Below are positions 36,714 to 48,731 of a stretch of 64,000 bases of DNA, one piece after another. The position numbers and the translations under genes were made by a program. How positions within the stretch are numbered: the first letter of the stretch is position 1; each line of letters opens with the position of its first letter. The notes beneath the pieces are model-generated. The model had not been told where the DNA came from and searched no databases. It was given only the letters and a program-made list of their open reading frames with translations. The stretch is from Elysia chlorotica (Eukaryota > Mollusca > Gastropoda > Plakobranchidae), in the NCBI GenBank assembly GCA_003991915.1, contig RQTK01000535.1, forward strand, positions 124,001 through 188,000, in the 5' to 3' direction.

Positions 36714-38600
36714 ATGTATAATATAGTTAAAAACAGAATATCGAACATTAAGGCCCAATGCGCAGCTACCCCTTACAATCACAAGAACATTGAAAATATA
36801 CTTAGTGAGATGTCTCACTCCACAAGAAAACCAGCTTTATTCTGGGAAATGCTACTATTGGAGATACGTCAGAAAATTAGAGCTTCCAACATAAAAAAAG
36901 AAAAAAAAAGAGAAATATGCGACCTCGAGATGTCATTCAAACATCTGAGTGACGAGGGGATGGAAAACTCATGCATGCGCGAACAATTTGATGAAGAGAC
37001 AGGCAAAATCGTGGAAGGTGTTTTAATAAGCGTAAAGCAGGCTGGATACTCCAGGGAGGAAAAAAACCCCAAATATTTCTGCAATTTAGAAAAAAGACAT
37101 TTTACATCCAAGAAAATGAGCTTGATCAAAGACAACGGTACAGTGTAATAAATGAAAACGATGAAATAATAAACGAAGTTGTATAAATAAAGGGACGACT
37201 ACTTGGATAGAGTTGATCTCACCTCCCGCTTGTCATCAAGTACCACTAGAATAACACATGAAGTGGCAAAAACAATAGAAGGAGAAATAACATAAAATGA
37301 GGTGTTACAGATCTTAAAGAAGATGAAAAACAACATAAGCCCGGGATCCGATGGTTATTCAGTAGAATTCATCATTTTTTTTTGGAAAGAGTTAGGTCAC
37401 TATCTTATTAAAGCCGTAAATTTCAGTATATCAATAAAGTTGCTATCTACAACTATCTAAGGGCCAAATAACTTGTATACCAAAACACGATAAATCTATA
37501 AAAAAAATATAATTATATAAAAAATTGGAGACCTCCTTTAACCCTTCTGAACGTAGCCTACAAGATAGCACCTGGATGCATTGCGCAAAGAATAAAAAGA
37601 AAACGGCCTCTGATTATTTACCCAGACCAAACAAGCTCCATGGGTGATATATTCATGGGGATAACATTCGACTGGTATACGACGTCCTATCTGAAGCAAA
37701 TGTGTCAAAAGGTTCAGGCCTCTTTCTTTTAGTTGCTTTTGAGAAAGCTTTCGATTCGGTCAGCTGGCCCTTTATCTTTAAATCTTGAACATACTTGAAC
37801 CTCTCCCAAACCTTCCTTGATTGAAAACGCGGATATAAAATCCAATTATATCATTAATGATACAGTATCCCTATCTTTTAAACCTGAACGAGGAGGTAGG
37901 CAGGGAGATCCAATTTCACCCTACATTTTTCTCATTGTTAGTGAAATATTAGCACACATGATTAGACAGGCTATAAAATCAAAGGCATCAATATTAAAAT
38001 ATCTCAATATGCTGACGATACCAGCCTATTCCTTGACGGCTCAGAACGTTCTCTGAGAAAGTGCCTATCCACGTTAGAAGAATTTGCAGGATATTCTGGA
38101 CTAAAAATGAATACTGAAAAAACAAAAGCTATATGGTTCGGCTGTCCAAGGCCACCAGAAGAAATTCAAATTCCAGGTTATAATTTGGAATGGAAAACTA
38201 GACTGTTAAAATACTGGGAGTAACCGTCACATTAGATTTGCACATTAAAGAAGATGAGAACATAAAAAATTATGAAAATCAAATAAAGATAGAAATCAAA
38301 TAAAGATAGAAATTGAGGCTTACTACTTTCGGCAAGACTATAGTTATCAAAACCATTTTAATTTCTAAAATTATTCATATTTTAACGTCTCTTACAAATC
38401 CCTATCGAGAGCTATTATCAACTCTAAAAACAATGTTTCACCACGTTTTATGGAGTGGTAAAAACAATAAAATAAGAAGGGGGATGGCATTTAAATCATT
38501 GCAAAAAGGAGGTCAAGGTATAATAAGTGTTAAACACTTTATAGAATCATTAAAATATAACTTGGATAAAGAGGATAAAAATAGTAAAAAAAAACTTTAG
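36714..38600 (+). pseudogene. Broken reverse transcriptase domain of the Tx1-type LINE ORF2
   Basis: The linker frame 36714-37148 ends with NPKYFCNLEKRHFTSKKMS, the segment that precedes the polymerase in L1-like ORF2. Then come NISPGSDGYSVEF (about 37330), AFEKAFDSV-like sequence with a frameshift near 37740, GGRQGDPISPYIFLIVSEIL (37890-37950) and the catalytic YADDTSLFLDGS, reached in another frame near 38010-38045. SGLKMNTEKTKAIWFGC and FGKTIVIKTILISKIIH follow, as in the Tx1 C-terminal region. Frameshifts and stops are numerous. Confidence 0.87.
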
Positions 38601-39599
38601 GGAAGAAACTTCTTGCACACACTTGCCCAAAACGAAATATAATTAATTTTACTAAGTTGGACAATCTAAGATGATAATCTCAAACAATTTTTTTTCTGGT
38701 AAGATGTATTCGACAGCTTCTGTTCCAGTTCAAAATTGTACCCGAAAGCTATTCACGAGTTTGAAAACATCAGTTTCATACTAAATGGGAATATAAAAAC
38801 CAATATGCATTAACTTTAATTTTTTTTACCGATAACAAGGTAACAACGATCTACAAATTAAAACATAATAAGAAGTTTATTGAGTCTTGCGTTTGGGTCA
38901 CGTATCAAGGGGTTTCATTAGGGCTTTGGAACAATATAGACAAAAGCTACATTTAAAGATATACAAAAACAATTAAAAAATGCTACCTTACCTGTCTATA
39001 ATATTCTCAACAAAAAGGAACATCAAACATATGCAATAATCTTTTATCAGACCAGCATCATCATTATCAGCATCATGTACTGCATAAGTTCCATCATCAA
39101 CATCTTTTTTTTTTTAAATCTTAATTGCTGTATACAATTAGGAGTAGCTTGCCCAATCATATTGTTAATCAACGAATTGGTTGTCGCCTTATAATGTTTT
39201 CATTTGATGAACTTATTCTTGTTAGATTAAGTTTAATGTAATGTACAATTTGTACTTTATAAGTACTTAACAACTTTATTAATATGAATACTGTTATAAG
39301 GTGATAATAATTATGTAGATGCTATTTGCAGTTGTTTTTGTGGTGTTTTTTGTGCTTACTTCATTGTGTGTTTGTTTGATTTTCTTTTGTATGGCGTACT
39401 TTCCGTATCTCTTTCAATACTTCCTTCATTATTATCGGCTTTATAATTAGTACTGTTATCAATAATCTTGTTGCTATTATTATTGATTACTTTATATATA
39501 GCAGTCTATTCCATGTATCTTGTTATTGTGATATTCAGTAAAAAAGAGAAATAAAAATCTTCCAAAAAATAAAGTGATTAAAATGGGAAATTCGTCACC

Positions 39600-40520
39600 A
39601 TGGGAAAGATATCACACCAGATGGGGTGCCACAAGAAGCCTGTCAAAGGGGGGTATGGAAACACTGGTGAACGTGCTGTGCGATGTGTTTGTTAAAATCT
39701 TGGACAAAGAATCGGCGAAAGAAAGATTAAGTTATAAATATATGAAATAAATGAGACAAAACAAAACGCAAAATCTACCATGGTATAATTCTCTTATCAC
39801 TTACTGGGAAGATCCTAAACAGTCTGACGTCTTTCTGAAGATGTAAAGGAGACTAATGGGTAGGTGTCCACGGTAAATAACTGTAATTCGGAGATCAGAT
39901 AGCGAGTCTTTGTATAATCATTAAATTGTCTGACAAAAGGAACTTTGCTCTTTGCATCCACATTACAGACTACGAGAAAGCATTACCATTCAAAAGTATT
40001 GACACATAACCGCTTTTGTAGCTGCTGAGGCACTTTGAAAGACCAGAGAAATAACCCTTTCTAGGGCTGTAATAAAAGTATGAGTTTTAGAGCCGACTCA
40101 TGCTGGTAAAACATCAGATAGCTTCGAGGTAATGGCGGGGGTACGCCAAGATAAGAAACTTTAAGCTTATAAAGATCAACCCCAATGACTGAAACGGGAG
40201 AGCCCACTAAACATGTTTAGTTGGATAGTGTGATAGATTAGCAGGGATATTAAAGATTACATTGGACAAGTTGGAGGAGAATTTGCAGTTGTGGAAAATA
40301 TTTAGACATAAACAAAATAAACACCACGGCAATGTTTAGGATAAAAACTCTAATGTAACTTAAGTGCTTCTCTAAATATGGTAGACAGCAGATACACAGC
40401 ACACTACAAAGAAATATACAGACGTCGTTAAACCATAACCTGTCTGAGATATCCTTGTTATGCAATGGCTGGATAAGGTTAAGAATGAGGAGTTCTGCAA
40501 TCAGGAATGACAGGAGACAG
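39600..40520 (+). pseudogene. Relic of a second LINE reverse transcriptase
   Basis: Reading across frames gives GGMETLVNVLCDVFVKILDK (39650-39710), then ITDYEKALPFKSIDT and LLRHFERPEK (about 39960-40050). These are followed by HAGKTSDSFEVMAGVRQ (about 40098-40150) and WLDKVKNEEFCNQE (about 40468-40510). The order matches a LINE polymerase of a different clade from the Tx1-type element just upstream. The catalytic YADD block was not found, and stops are frequent. Confidence 0.62.
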
Positions 40521-40727
40521 TGGGGAAACAAATGTAGATGCATTTAATTATGATTAACGTTAGGAGAAGTTCTAAAGGTTGTCTGTCAATCTCTATTTTG
40601 GAAAAAAACGTTCAATTTTTAAATCTCCTAAGCTCTCAATGAAAATCCTAAAAAGCGACAGAATCGCAAAGAAGAATATCCTTAGAATTGGCATGTCATA
40701 TTACAATAACTTGGACATATCCAGGAG

Positions 40728-40815
40728 AAAAACAGACTGCTCGTTGGAGAATCGAACCATTGGCCACTAAGAAGAAGCGGAGTTGCTAGAGCGACTGAGC
40801 TCCTGCAACTCACTC
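40728..40815 (-). mobile_element. tRNA-like SINE head
   Basis: On the minus strand GGAGCTCAGTCGCTCTAGCA resembles box A and ATGGTTCGATTCTCC resembles box B. It is probably a tRNA-derived retroposon fragment. Confidence 0.35.
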
Positions 40816-41129
40816 AACTAACGCTTGTTACCATGACAGTAAAGGTCTATTCAGAATTTCGAAAAGGGAAGAGAGGGGGTAGTTATACCTTACAAGAGCA
40901 ATTCGAAAGAAGCGTAATGGTCTAGTGGTATAAATTATGCCCTGCTTGAGTGGCACGACGGTTCGGTGCTGATGCACCTACAACGGCAACAAGTCGAGGG
41001 TTCTATTAGAATTCCACAAAGTGCAATCATTTTTCAGTCATTTTCACTAAAAACCTGCATGAAAATACTGAAAAATTCTAGCTCTACATAATTATCATTA
41101 TAATAGATAGTGTGCCACGCCTTAAAAAT

Positions 41130-41212
41130 GGACAGATTGCTCAGTCAGTTACACTCTTGACTTAGGAGCAAGAGGTCTTAAGTTCGAGTCAGCTGCTTGG
41201 GCCAGACCTTTT
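41130..41212 (+). mobile_element. tRNA-like SINE head
   Basis: GATTGCTCAGTCAGTTACAC is box A-like, and TAAGTTCGAGTCAGC is box B-like after an anticodon-like region. No cloverleaf with paired acceptor ends could be built by eye. Confidence 0.4.
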
Positions 41213-41747
41213 CCTTTTTTGTCTTAGCAACGACGCATAGTAGAGAGAGTTGAAGATTTTAATCATTTCCTTTTTTTTGGTTAGTCACCACGCCAAGAAA
41301 TTAATGGTTTTCGCGTGAATCTACACAACTAAAATTTCAATGATAGAAATTATACACGAACTCCATGAAATAGCAGAGAATATTGTTGAATCCACTATTT
41401 CCTTTATAGATTACTTAGATAAATTACGGTTCTCAAAACTACTCAAAGACTCATAGAGTACAAAAGCTTAATCTAAAGACTTGAGGTTTCTCGCGGCATC
41501 TCTCAGATGATAAAAAAGTTTTCTACTCAGTGAAAACAGACTCACTGTATCGCGAAAGGTGAACTGAAGTACAACGACGGTGAGAGCGAAGTGGTACAAA
41601 AATAGAAAGATTGATAATTTATTAGGATTAAGTGATAGGAGAAGCAGGTAGTAAAACATCTTAGACTAGAAAATCTCTTACATTAACAAGATAAAGTTGT
41701 ATGGACTTTTTCCCTTATCTTATCCTAGGTTGTATTTAATCAACAAA

Positions 41748-41852
41748 AAAGACAAGTACTCGTTGCTGATGATTAATAATGTTCAAAACTAAAAAAACAA
41801 ACAAGACAAGTACCTGTTGCTGTTGATTAATAATGTTCAAAACTATGTAGAA
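41748..41852. repeat. Two tandem units of about 57 bases
   Basis: GACAAGTAC, GTTGCTG and TGATTAATAATGTTCAAAAC occur twice in the same order. Confidence 0.93.
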
Positions 41853-42599
41853 GAAAAAAAATCCACCTAATTTAAAAAACATGAGATACATCAGGCGAAA
41901 AATGTGTACTCAGATATCACTTAGATACTGAGATGTCTAAAGTTCGAATCTCAACTGATGCCCTCTCTCTCCCATTCCTTGTTTACATCTATGACAAGAG
42001 TTATTCTTTTTTGTCGGGGAAAGGGGAGGGGGGGTGGTGAGAAATTTATCGATCAGATTGAGACCCAAGGATGTAGCGAGGATTTCAACGAACGTTTTAG
42101 AATAAATCAACAACTTTAAATTGTTCAGATTAAAAATAAGCCGTTTAATATCTACTGGTATACGTCGAGTCATTTTCTACTTACGATTCTTGTGATCGGT
42201 TGTATAATTATTTCATATCCTAACCAAGCAGACAATTGTCTCACGACAAATCTCTTACAATGATGAATCTAGAAGAACCTTTTTGTTTGTAGCCTTCAAA
42301 CCTATTATGTACCGAGTGTTTTGATGCTGCAGTCTTCCAAGAGGTTTAATTAGGCAGCAGAATATATTAACCTTTTTTGCTACATGTCCAAAGCTATTCT
42401 TGAGGCTCTTTCAGGGGGCTAGACAAGCGCTTTCATGAACAAAACAACGAGAACAGTGGCTCCTTTCTATACTATTATTATGCATTGTACCTTGCATAAT
42501 TATATTACCTTGACTGCGTTCCTTCACTGTTGGACAACATAGCCGCCACTGTGGTGATGTGCCGTAAAATCAAACTCGAGCCTTTCAATGCTGGAAAAA

Positions 42600-42776
42600 A
42601 CCCTCTGCAAGAGTCTTCCTTTTCACTGTCTTCTTTTTACTTGTTATAAATATTGCTACGTGCAATTTGACGATGTTATCTTCCCATCTTTGTTTTGGTC
42701 TTCCTTGGGACATTTTCCCTTTCGCGTATTTAAGTTTTAAGTTACCTGCACTACCTGACGTAAAAGTGGTACCCAT
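42600..42776 (-). pseudogene. Short LINE C-terminal fragment
   Basis: The minus-strand frame holds LKLKYAKGKMSQGRPKQRWE followed by DNIVKL. GRP-x-x-RW-x-DNI is a common LINE tail motif. The rest of the frame shows no recognisable domain. Confidence 0.45.
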
Positions 42777-42894
42777 TTATGTGCTTTAATTATTTATACA
42801 TTTGGATTTCAGTTTGCTATCTATTAGATACCAACAATCATTTAACTAAGTGATGTTATCTAGACCGACTAAATCATGAGTCCCATGTTTTCAA

Positions 42895-43035
42895 TGTTTG
42901 GGTGGTTGTCAGTATAATGTGATAGAAGTTCTGATATCCATGCTCTGAAAATGTTTAGCAGTCCGTAAAACTGCCAGGTGCCAGTCTTGGGACCCATGCA
43001 CGTGATGTGACAACGGATGTCGAAAAGCGAATATA
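42895..43035 (+). mobile_element. SINE body fragment
   Basis: GTTTGGGTGGTTGTCAGTAT, AATGTGATAG and CCAGTCTTGGGACCCATGCA follow the body order. Head and tail are missing. Confidence 0.5.
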
Positions 43036-46000
43036 AGAAAACGAAAAATCATTAAGATGAAATTTGTTATGAAAGCGGCATTATCGCATCCAATTTACTC
43101 CTGTCCTGTTTAGAATTTATTTTCATGTTGGTTATGAACAATAATTGAAGATATCCCGAGACTCGGCTAGGTCCTTCTAACCTTCACTGAAAGTCTTGTA
43201 TGAACTGGAAACTTTCAGTAGAATTTCTTTATTGTAGGCTTACGATAACGATTTCTGTCAACCTATCAAAAACACCACCATTTTATAGATCCAGCTACAG
43301 CTGTTACATTTACTGACAAAAGCTTTTAAGTATCTACTCATTATTTGAAATGACAGGATAGATGAACACCATTCTACAAAAAAAGATGTAATTTACGTTA
43401 AAGCTGTTTCTAATAAGATTTGTTTGCTGTATTATTTGTTTTCATAGAGCTACACAGAAAACAATGCTTTTACTTTACCAAACAACAATACGTTTCACAT
43501 GAGCCTACAAGTTTTGTAGCGTAAGAAATCCGAACGCAAACCAGGAATGTGAATTTAATTTTTATAATCAAGAAAAAATACATTACGTTTATGCTTTTTT
43601 TCAAACTTAATAACGCAAAAAGATATCAATTTTCTTTGGACTTTGCCTCCACAGCACATGTGGTTAAAACACTATGTGATGTCAGCCGGTATTACTTTTC
43701 TTTGAAATGTATCACCATAAGAACAGTTAAGGTTTATTATGCAATATGTGCTTTGAAGTCATTTTGTAAAATTTCAAACCTATTATTTAAGTGTATGTGT
43801 AACTTTGTAAACCTACTAAGTGGTGAAGTTTGTTTATTTTTTCGGGAATAAATGGCTTTGTAAAAAGTATATTTAAAAAAAAAATAAAAAAGATACATAA
43901 ACCACAGAATATACGTTGACTCGCATCTTCGGTTGAAATTGGTGCTGGCTAGATGTTTTTTAACATAATAAAATTTTTCATAATTATCTATTTGCAGCTG
44001 TCAATTCCCAGCCCGGTTAGAAAAACATTATAAAAGATTATGGGACGCAAAAGTACAAAGTCGCGGTAATCTCACACTGGTCTTAAGACAACTTTTTCCG
44101 ATCCTTAATACGAGCTGTAAGCTACGGCGGCGTTTCAATTAAGACCCTAGTGGGTTTAATAAAATTGGCGAGTGGCCATTGTTTTCTTTCTTAGAAACCT
44201 TATCGGTTAATATTCCAAGAATGCCTCACGTAAATGCTACATGTACAATGGGAAAACGTTCTTAGAATTAATGTGGTCTTTTGAATGGTTGTCCAGTTGA
44301 AGACAATGCAACTATAAATGGAAGCTTTTTCAGTCAGTTCAGTGGTAATATGATAAATAGAGTTATACCAAATTGCAATATGGACAAAAAGCGTCAACAA
44401 GTAAAATAATCAAAGATATTTTCATGAAAGCTTGCATACTTAGAAGGCATTACGGGATTTTGAAATCCCAAGCATCAACGCACGTGTTATGAAGCATGAT
44501 AGTAAAAAGATAATTATTATGTTACTTTCATGATCGCTTTTTGTCTGGTAAAAGAATTAGTGCGTCGAAAAGAGTTTTTGCATTAAACTGATTAGAAAAG
44601 CGTTGTTGTGTTTCAAGCTTCAATTCATAATTATGCAATGCGATTGCGCCATATCTTTCTAAAGTAAAGATAGAGGAATATTAAAATTTTTAGGTTATTC
44701 TCAAGCCTTTAATAAAAAATGTTGGTTAGCATAATGAAGTCACGTTATTAGTCCACGCTATCATAATTAAGCAGAAGCAAGTAAAACTCTGACTCCAGTG
44801 TCAGTCATCTTAAGCAATCAGTGACAACAGCAACAAAAACACACACACAATATAAAACAAAATCGGACACAAACGAATTTTTTTTATCTTTGTAATTTCA
44901 ATTGTAATTTGTAATAAGAAAGGTGAGGATATGATAAGATAAGACTATATTGCACTCTCTTGGGCAATCTTAAACCAGTTAGCTTATGATGATAGCATCA
45001 TTATAGTTATAGTTAGTAGCGTTAGGAAAACGTTACATTGTTGATATATACTTAAGACAACTTACAAATTGTAACAATTGATTGCATACTATTTTTGGGT
45101 TTGTGCTGAACCTTTTCATTTTAAATCTTTTGAAGCTGAGTTTGATTAACGTAGCCTACTTAAAGAGTCCTCCAAACATAAACTGTTGATTTTTGTCTAA
45201 AGAACAGAAAGTGGAAGGAGTTTAAAAAGAAATATATAAGCCAAATAAAAAGCTTATAGCACTTACTATGAGCTGGAATAAAGTCTACAAAGTCGGAGCA
45301 TTGATATGCCATAAGAAGTGGGAGAATAGTCTTCAAATTCTACGAAGTTATTTAGAAAAAATTAGCTAAGCAGAAGGATGCTTGTTTTATGTAAAAAAAA
45401 GGAAAACAACGCTAAAATACCACACTTACATTCAAGAAAACTGGTCGAGTAAAGACATGTTTAACCATCCAACTGCAATAATATGTATGTATATATATGC
45501 ATTGCCAAAAACAGAACAGACAGTACTGAAACCCGCTTCAATGTCTTCCTTACCACACAAAAAATCGACAAAACCCAACCGACAAACAAACAAAACAAAA
45601 AACGATAATAAAAGAAAAACACGGTAGATATAGTTCCTTTTTCAGTAATTAAAACAACAACAACGTGGGACTAGATCTATACAACGATTTGTCGCCTTCG
45701 TTAAAAACCGCTTCATTCACAAATAGTGTAGTTTTAATTACATTGTATAGAAAACCCTAGAACACTAACAAACAATGTCAATGAATCTCAGTTTGTTAAT
45801 CACAGTGTATAGCGAAATCACATGATACCAACAAGATCAATGAATCACTCATTGTTGACGGGCAATTAAAAAAAAAAAAAACAGGACTGGGGGGAGGGAG
45901 GGGGGATTGATCGACCAGTCATTCTCAACGAGCGATTTGTCACGCGCTACATCTGCCTACCTCCAGCGAAAACACGCAAGGGGTTCGGAAACTCGGAAAT

Positions 46001-46085
46001 CCATCGCTCAGCGAACAGATCAGTGGAATAAAGTACAAAAACTCACAAAGAGCAGTAAAGGTGAAGAACTCCCTCACAAAGATAA
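43036..46085. other. AT-rich sequence with no gene seen
   Basis: Contains a hairpin repeat copy (44044) and a 100-residue plus-strand frame at 43549-43851 with no recognisable features. AATAAA and an A-rich run follow that frame, but no splice or promoter signals support it. Confidence 0.4.
44044..44155. repeat. Second copy of the hairpin repeat
   Basis: Contains AAGTACAAAGTCGCGGTAA, then GGTCTTAAGACA, then ACGAGCTGTAAGCTACGG, matching the order seen at 32790-32880 (GTACAACCTTGTGGTAAGC and GACGAGTTGTAAGCTACCG). The arms are more diverged here, and the copy lies in AT-rich sequence without a gene. Confidence 0.45.
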
Positions 46086-46595
46086 GGGTGTAGATCTGTA
46101 ATGGCTCAGATATGTAGCATGTAAAACCATTATGGTGCAGATCTGTAGCATTGAAAGTAATTATGGCGCAGATTTGTAGCATATAAAACAATTATGGCGC
46201 AGATCTGTGGCATATAAAAATAATTATGGCGCAGATATGTAGCATATAAAACAATTATGGTGCAGATCTGTAGCATACAAAAATTATGGCTCAGATCTGT
46301 AGCATATAAAAACAATTATGGCGCAGATCTGTAGCATATAAAAATTATGGCGCAGATCTGTAGCATAAAAAAACAATTATAGTGCAGATCTGTAGCATAT
46401 AAAACAATTATGGTGAAGGTCTGTAGCATATAAAAAAATTATGGTGCAGATCTGTAGCATATAAAAACAATTATGGCGCAGGTCTGTATCATATAAAACA
46501 ATGATGGTAGAGATCTGTAACACACAAAATAATTATGGTGCAAATCTGTAACATATAAAACAATTATGGTGCAGATCTATCTGGCCTAAACAAAG
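46086..46595. repeat. Tandem array of about 16 units of 31 bases
   Basis: Unit consensus is ATGGCGCAGATCTGTAGCAT followed by ATAAAACAATT, with lengths of 29-32. Degenerate relatives (GTGTAGATCT, GTGTAGATAT) continue to about 46710. Each unit carries TATAAAA. The minus-strand frames here are translations of the repeat. Confidence 0.95.
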
Positions 46596-47884
46596 GGGGT
46601 GTAGATCTTTTTCACATTTACTAGTCAAGGTGTAGTCTGTCTTAAACAGATCAATTGAGCTATTTATTTTTTTAACTTAGAACAGCTGAGGTGTAGATAT
46701 ATCTCACAGAAAACAAACGTTCAGGTTTAGTTGGGTTGAAATAGAAAAAAAACCAACAACAGCAAAATGCTGAGACATGTATGGTCATAAGCGAGTAGCA
46801 TTGGCATTAAAAGAGTTTGAAAAGGCTTAAGACAAATGTGTTTTGCCCATAAGATGGGGAAGAGACTGGAGGTAAATGTAAAATAATAACAAAACAAAAC
46901 GAAATAAAAGAACGGAGATAATGACATTAAAAACTCATGATATTTACCGAGAAACATCAAGCTTGGAATAAAACAATTTTTATCAAAATTTCAACATTTT
47001 TGTGAGCAATTAATTTTAAAAAAATGCTTTGATCATTTAGAGTAATTTTGTTTCCTCTTGTTTCCGTGATTACTTCGACTTACTTTCGTGACAATCGTAA
47101 ACGACATCTCCATTTAAAGATACACATCTCCAGACTAATGTTATACAAATTGCCACACGCCCTTTTTGCTCTCCACCCTTTCACTAATCGGTCTGATGAT
47201 AATTAAAAATCTTATCCTCTATCGAGGTCTTCATGGAGATGGAAAATGAGTGCCATTAGGCGAGTGGTGAGTAGATTGGAACAAGATGCGGGAGACTTCA
47301 TTCAATCCATCCTTGACGTCAACGTCGCATGGCAACCCGAGGAAAGCACTATTGTCCTTGATGATCGCGAATTGTAACTGGTGACCAGGCGATCTTTAGA
47401 CCCAGTGCGTTCGAGATGAACTTAATTACTTTTCGCTTATTGCTGATCGTAGTTTGGAGGCGAGGTCTAGGATCGCAAGGACATGTTGAATTTCTCGATT
47501 CCTTCAGGTGGTATGCCTCTCACGTGTGAATAGCCGTAGCCTGTGGCACCCACTTTGTATCTCGTATGATAATGTACATCGTTAGTCTTCCCAGCCGGCT
47601 TGTTTAGTTATGCTTACCTGGGAAGATACCATTTCAAACCACCATCAATGTATCTAAGAACTGTGGAGAGAAAATGTTCTATTTTTAAAAACGTATACAA
47701 AAACACAACGAAAAAACAAACAAAACAACAACAACAATAGCAACAGCAAGGGATTCCACTTATCATTACGCTTTATATAATTGTATGTATGTACTTAGTT
47801 TTATAATAAAAATTGTCAGGATGCAGAAGTAGTGAAAAACAAATTTAAACATTAGAAAGAACAGTACAGTCTTAACTCTCTCTC

Positions 47885-47955
<71 letters not shown>

Positions 47956-47958
47956 ATC
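47885..47958. repeat. (TATC)n microsatellite, about 17 units
   Basis: Tetranucleotide run entered through CT repeats and followed by CT-rich sequence to 48080. Confidence 0.97.
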
Positions 47959-48705
47959 TCTTACTATGCTGAACTCATTCACTCTCTATCTACTATTATT
48001 TTTCCCCCTCCATCCCTTTCCCTATACCTCTCTCTGTCTCTCCCTCTCTTGCTCGTTCTCCGTTTCTTTCTCCCTGTCTTCTATCTCTCCTCTTCCGCTA
48101 CAAAAATCATCATCATGTTATATTTTTTAATAATAAAAAAGGATGTAGATATACACGCCACAACAACGGCTACATTGGTTCTAGAGAGTCCAATAGAGAG
48201 ACGGGATGGGGAAAGGAGTCTCTATATCTTTATGTCTCTGAAGAAACGTGCAAGACAGTATTGCTCCGAGCAGAGCATGCAAACTCAACATGAATGATGT
48301 GTTTGCTCTTCACATGAATTGTCTTCTACTTCATCAATCAAGTCAGAGGGTTCATTATAACCTCTGTATGCTTAGTTTCTTCAATATGTTAAAGAAAACA
48401 GACGAGAATAAGACTACTAAGAAAATAATAGGCTATCTTATGTAGTTATGGGTAAGATTTTCAAACGTCAATGATAAGCTCGCACAATTTTAGTCGTGTA
48501 CTGTAAAATACCACCTTTCTTAATGATAGATCAAAGAATATTATTTGTAATTTTTTCAACGCAACATTACTTGGGCGTGTTTATAAATGAAGCTAGATGC
48601 CCAGCACTCTTTTTAAATTGCCAGACGAACTTCATACGGTGTGCTTAGAAAGATCATTATAACGTTAATTTGTCTTTCTGGACCATTATTTACTTTATCA
48701 TGAAG

Positions 48706-48731
48706 GCAAGGACTACTATAGTAGTCCTTGC
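48706..48731. repeat. 26-base perfect palindrome
   Basis: GCAAGGACTACTA is followed directly by its reverse complement TAGTAGTCCTTGC. CATGAAGG-like sequence flanks it on both sides (48700-48706 and 48731-48738). Confidence 0.97.

Larger units (their letters stand above)
35893..39563 (+). mobile_element. Tx1-type (L1-like) LINE, decayed, with target-site duplication
   Basis: Reads, with several stops and frameshifts, as a LINE ORF2: an APE-type endonuclease start, an endonuclease core, a linker, reverse transcriptase motifs and a C-terminal region. The 14-base AAAAAATAAAGTGA is present on both sides (35879-35892 and 39564-39577) and is a convincing target-site duplication. The body starts only 14 bases before the ORF2 ATG and no ORF1 is seen. 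The copy is therefore 5' truncated, or of a form lacking ORF1. Clade assignment rests on motif style only. Confidence 0.88.

Noticed and set aside
36714-37148. Independent 144-residue gene
   Set aside because: It is the linker segment of the Tx1-type LINE ORF2 (NPKYFCNLEKR motif).
40915-41025. Functional tRNA gene
   Set aside because: A box A-like TAATGGTCTAGTGGTATAA is present, but the B box is displaced and the acceptor stem does not pair.
43549-43851. 100-residue frame followed by AATAAA and an A-rich run, considered as a processed retrocopy
   Set aside because: Low-complexity hydrophobic composition, AT-rich codons and no target duplication seen.
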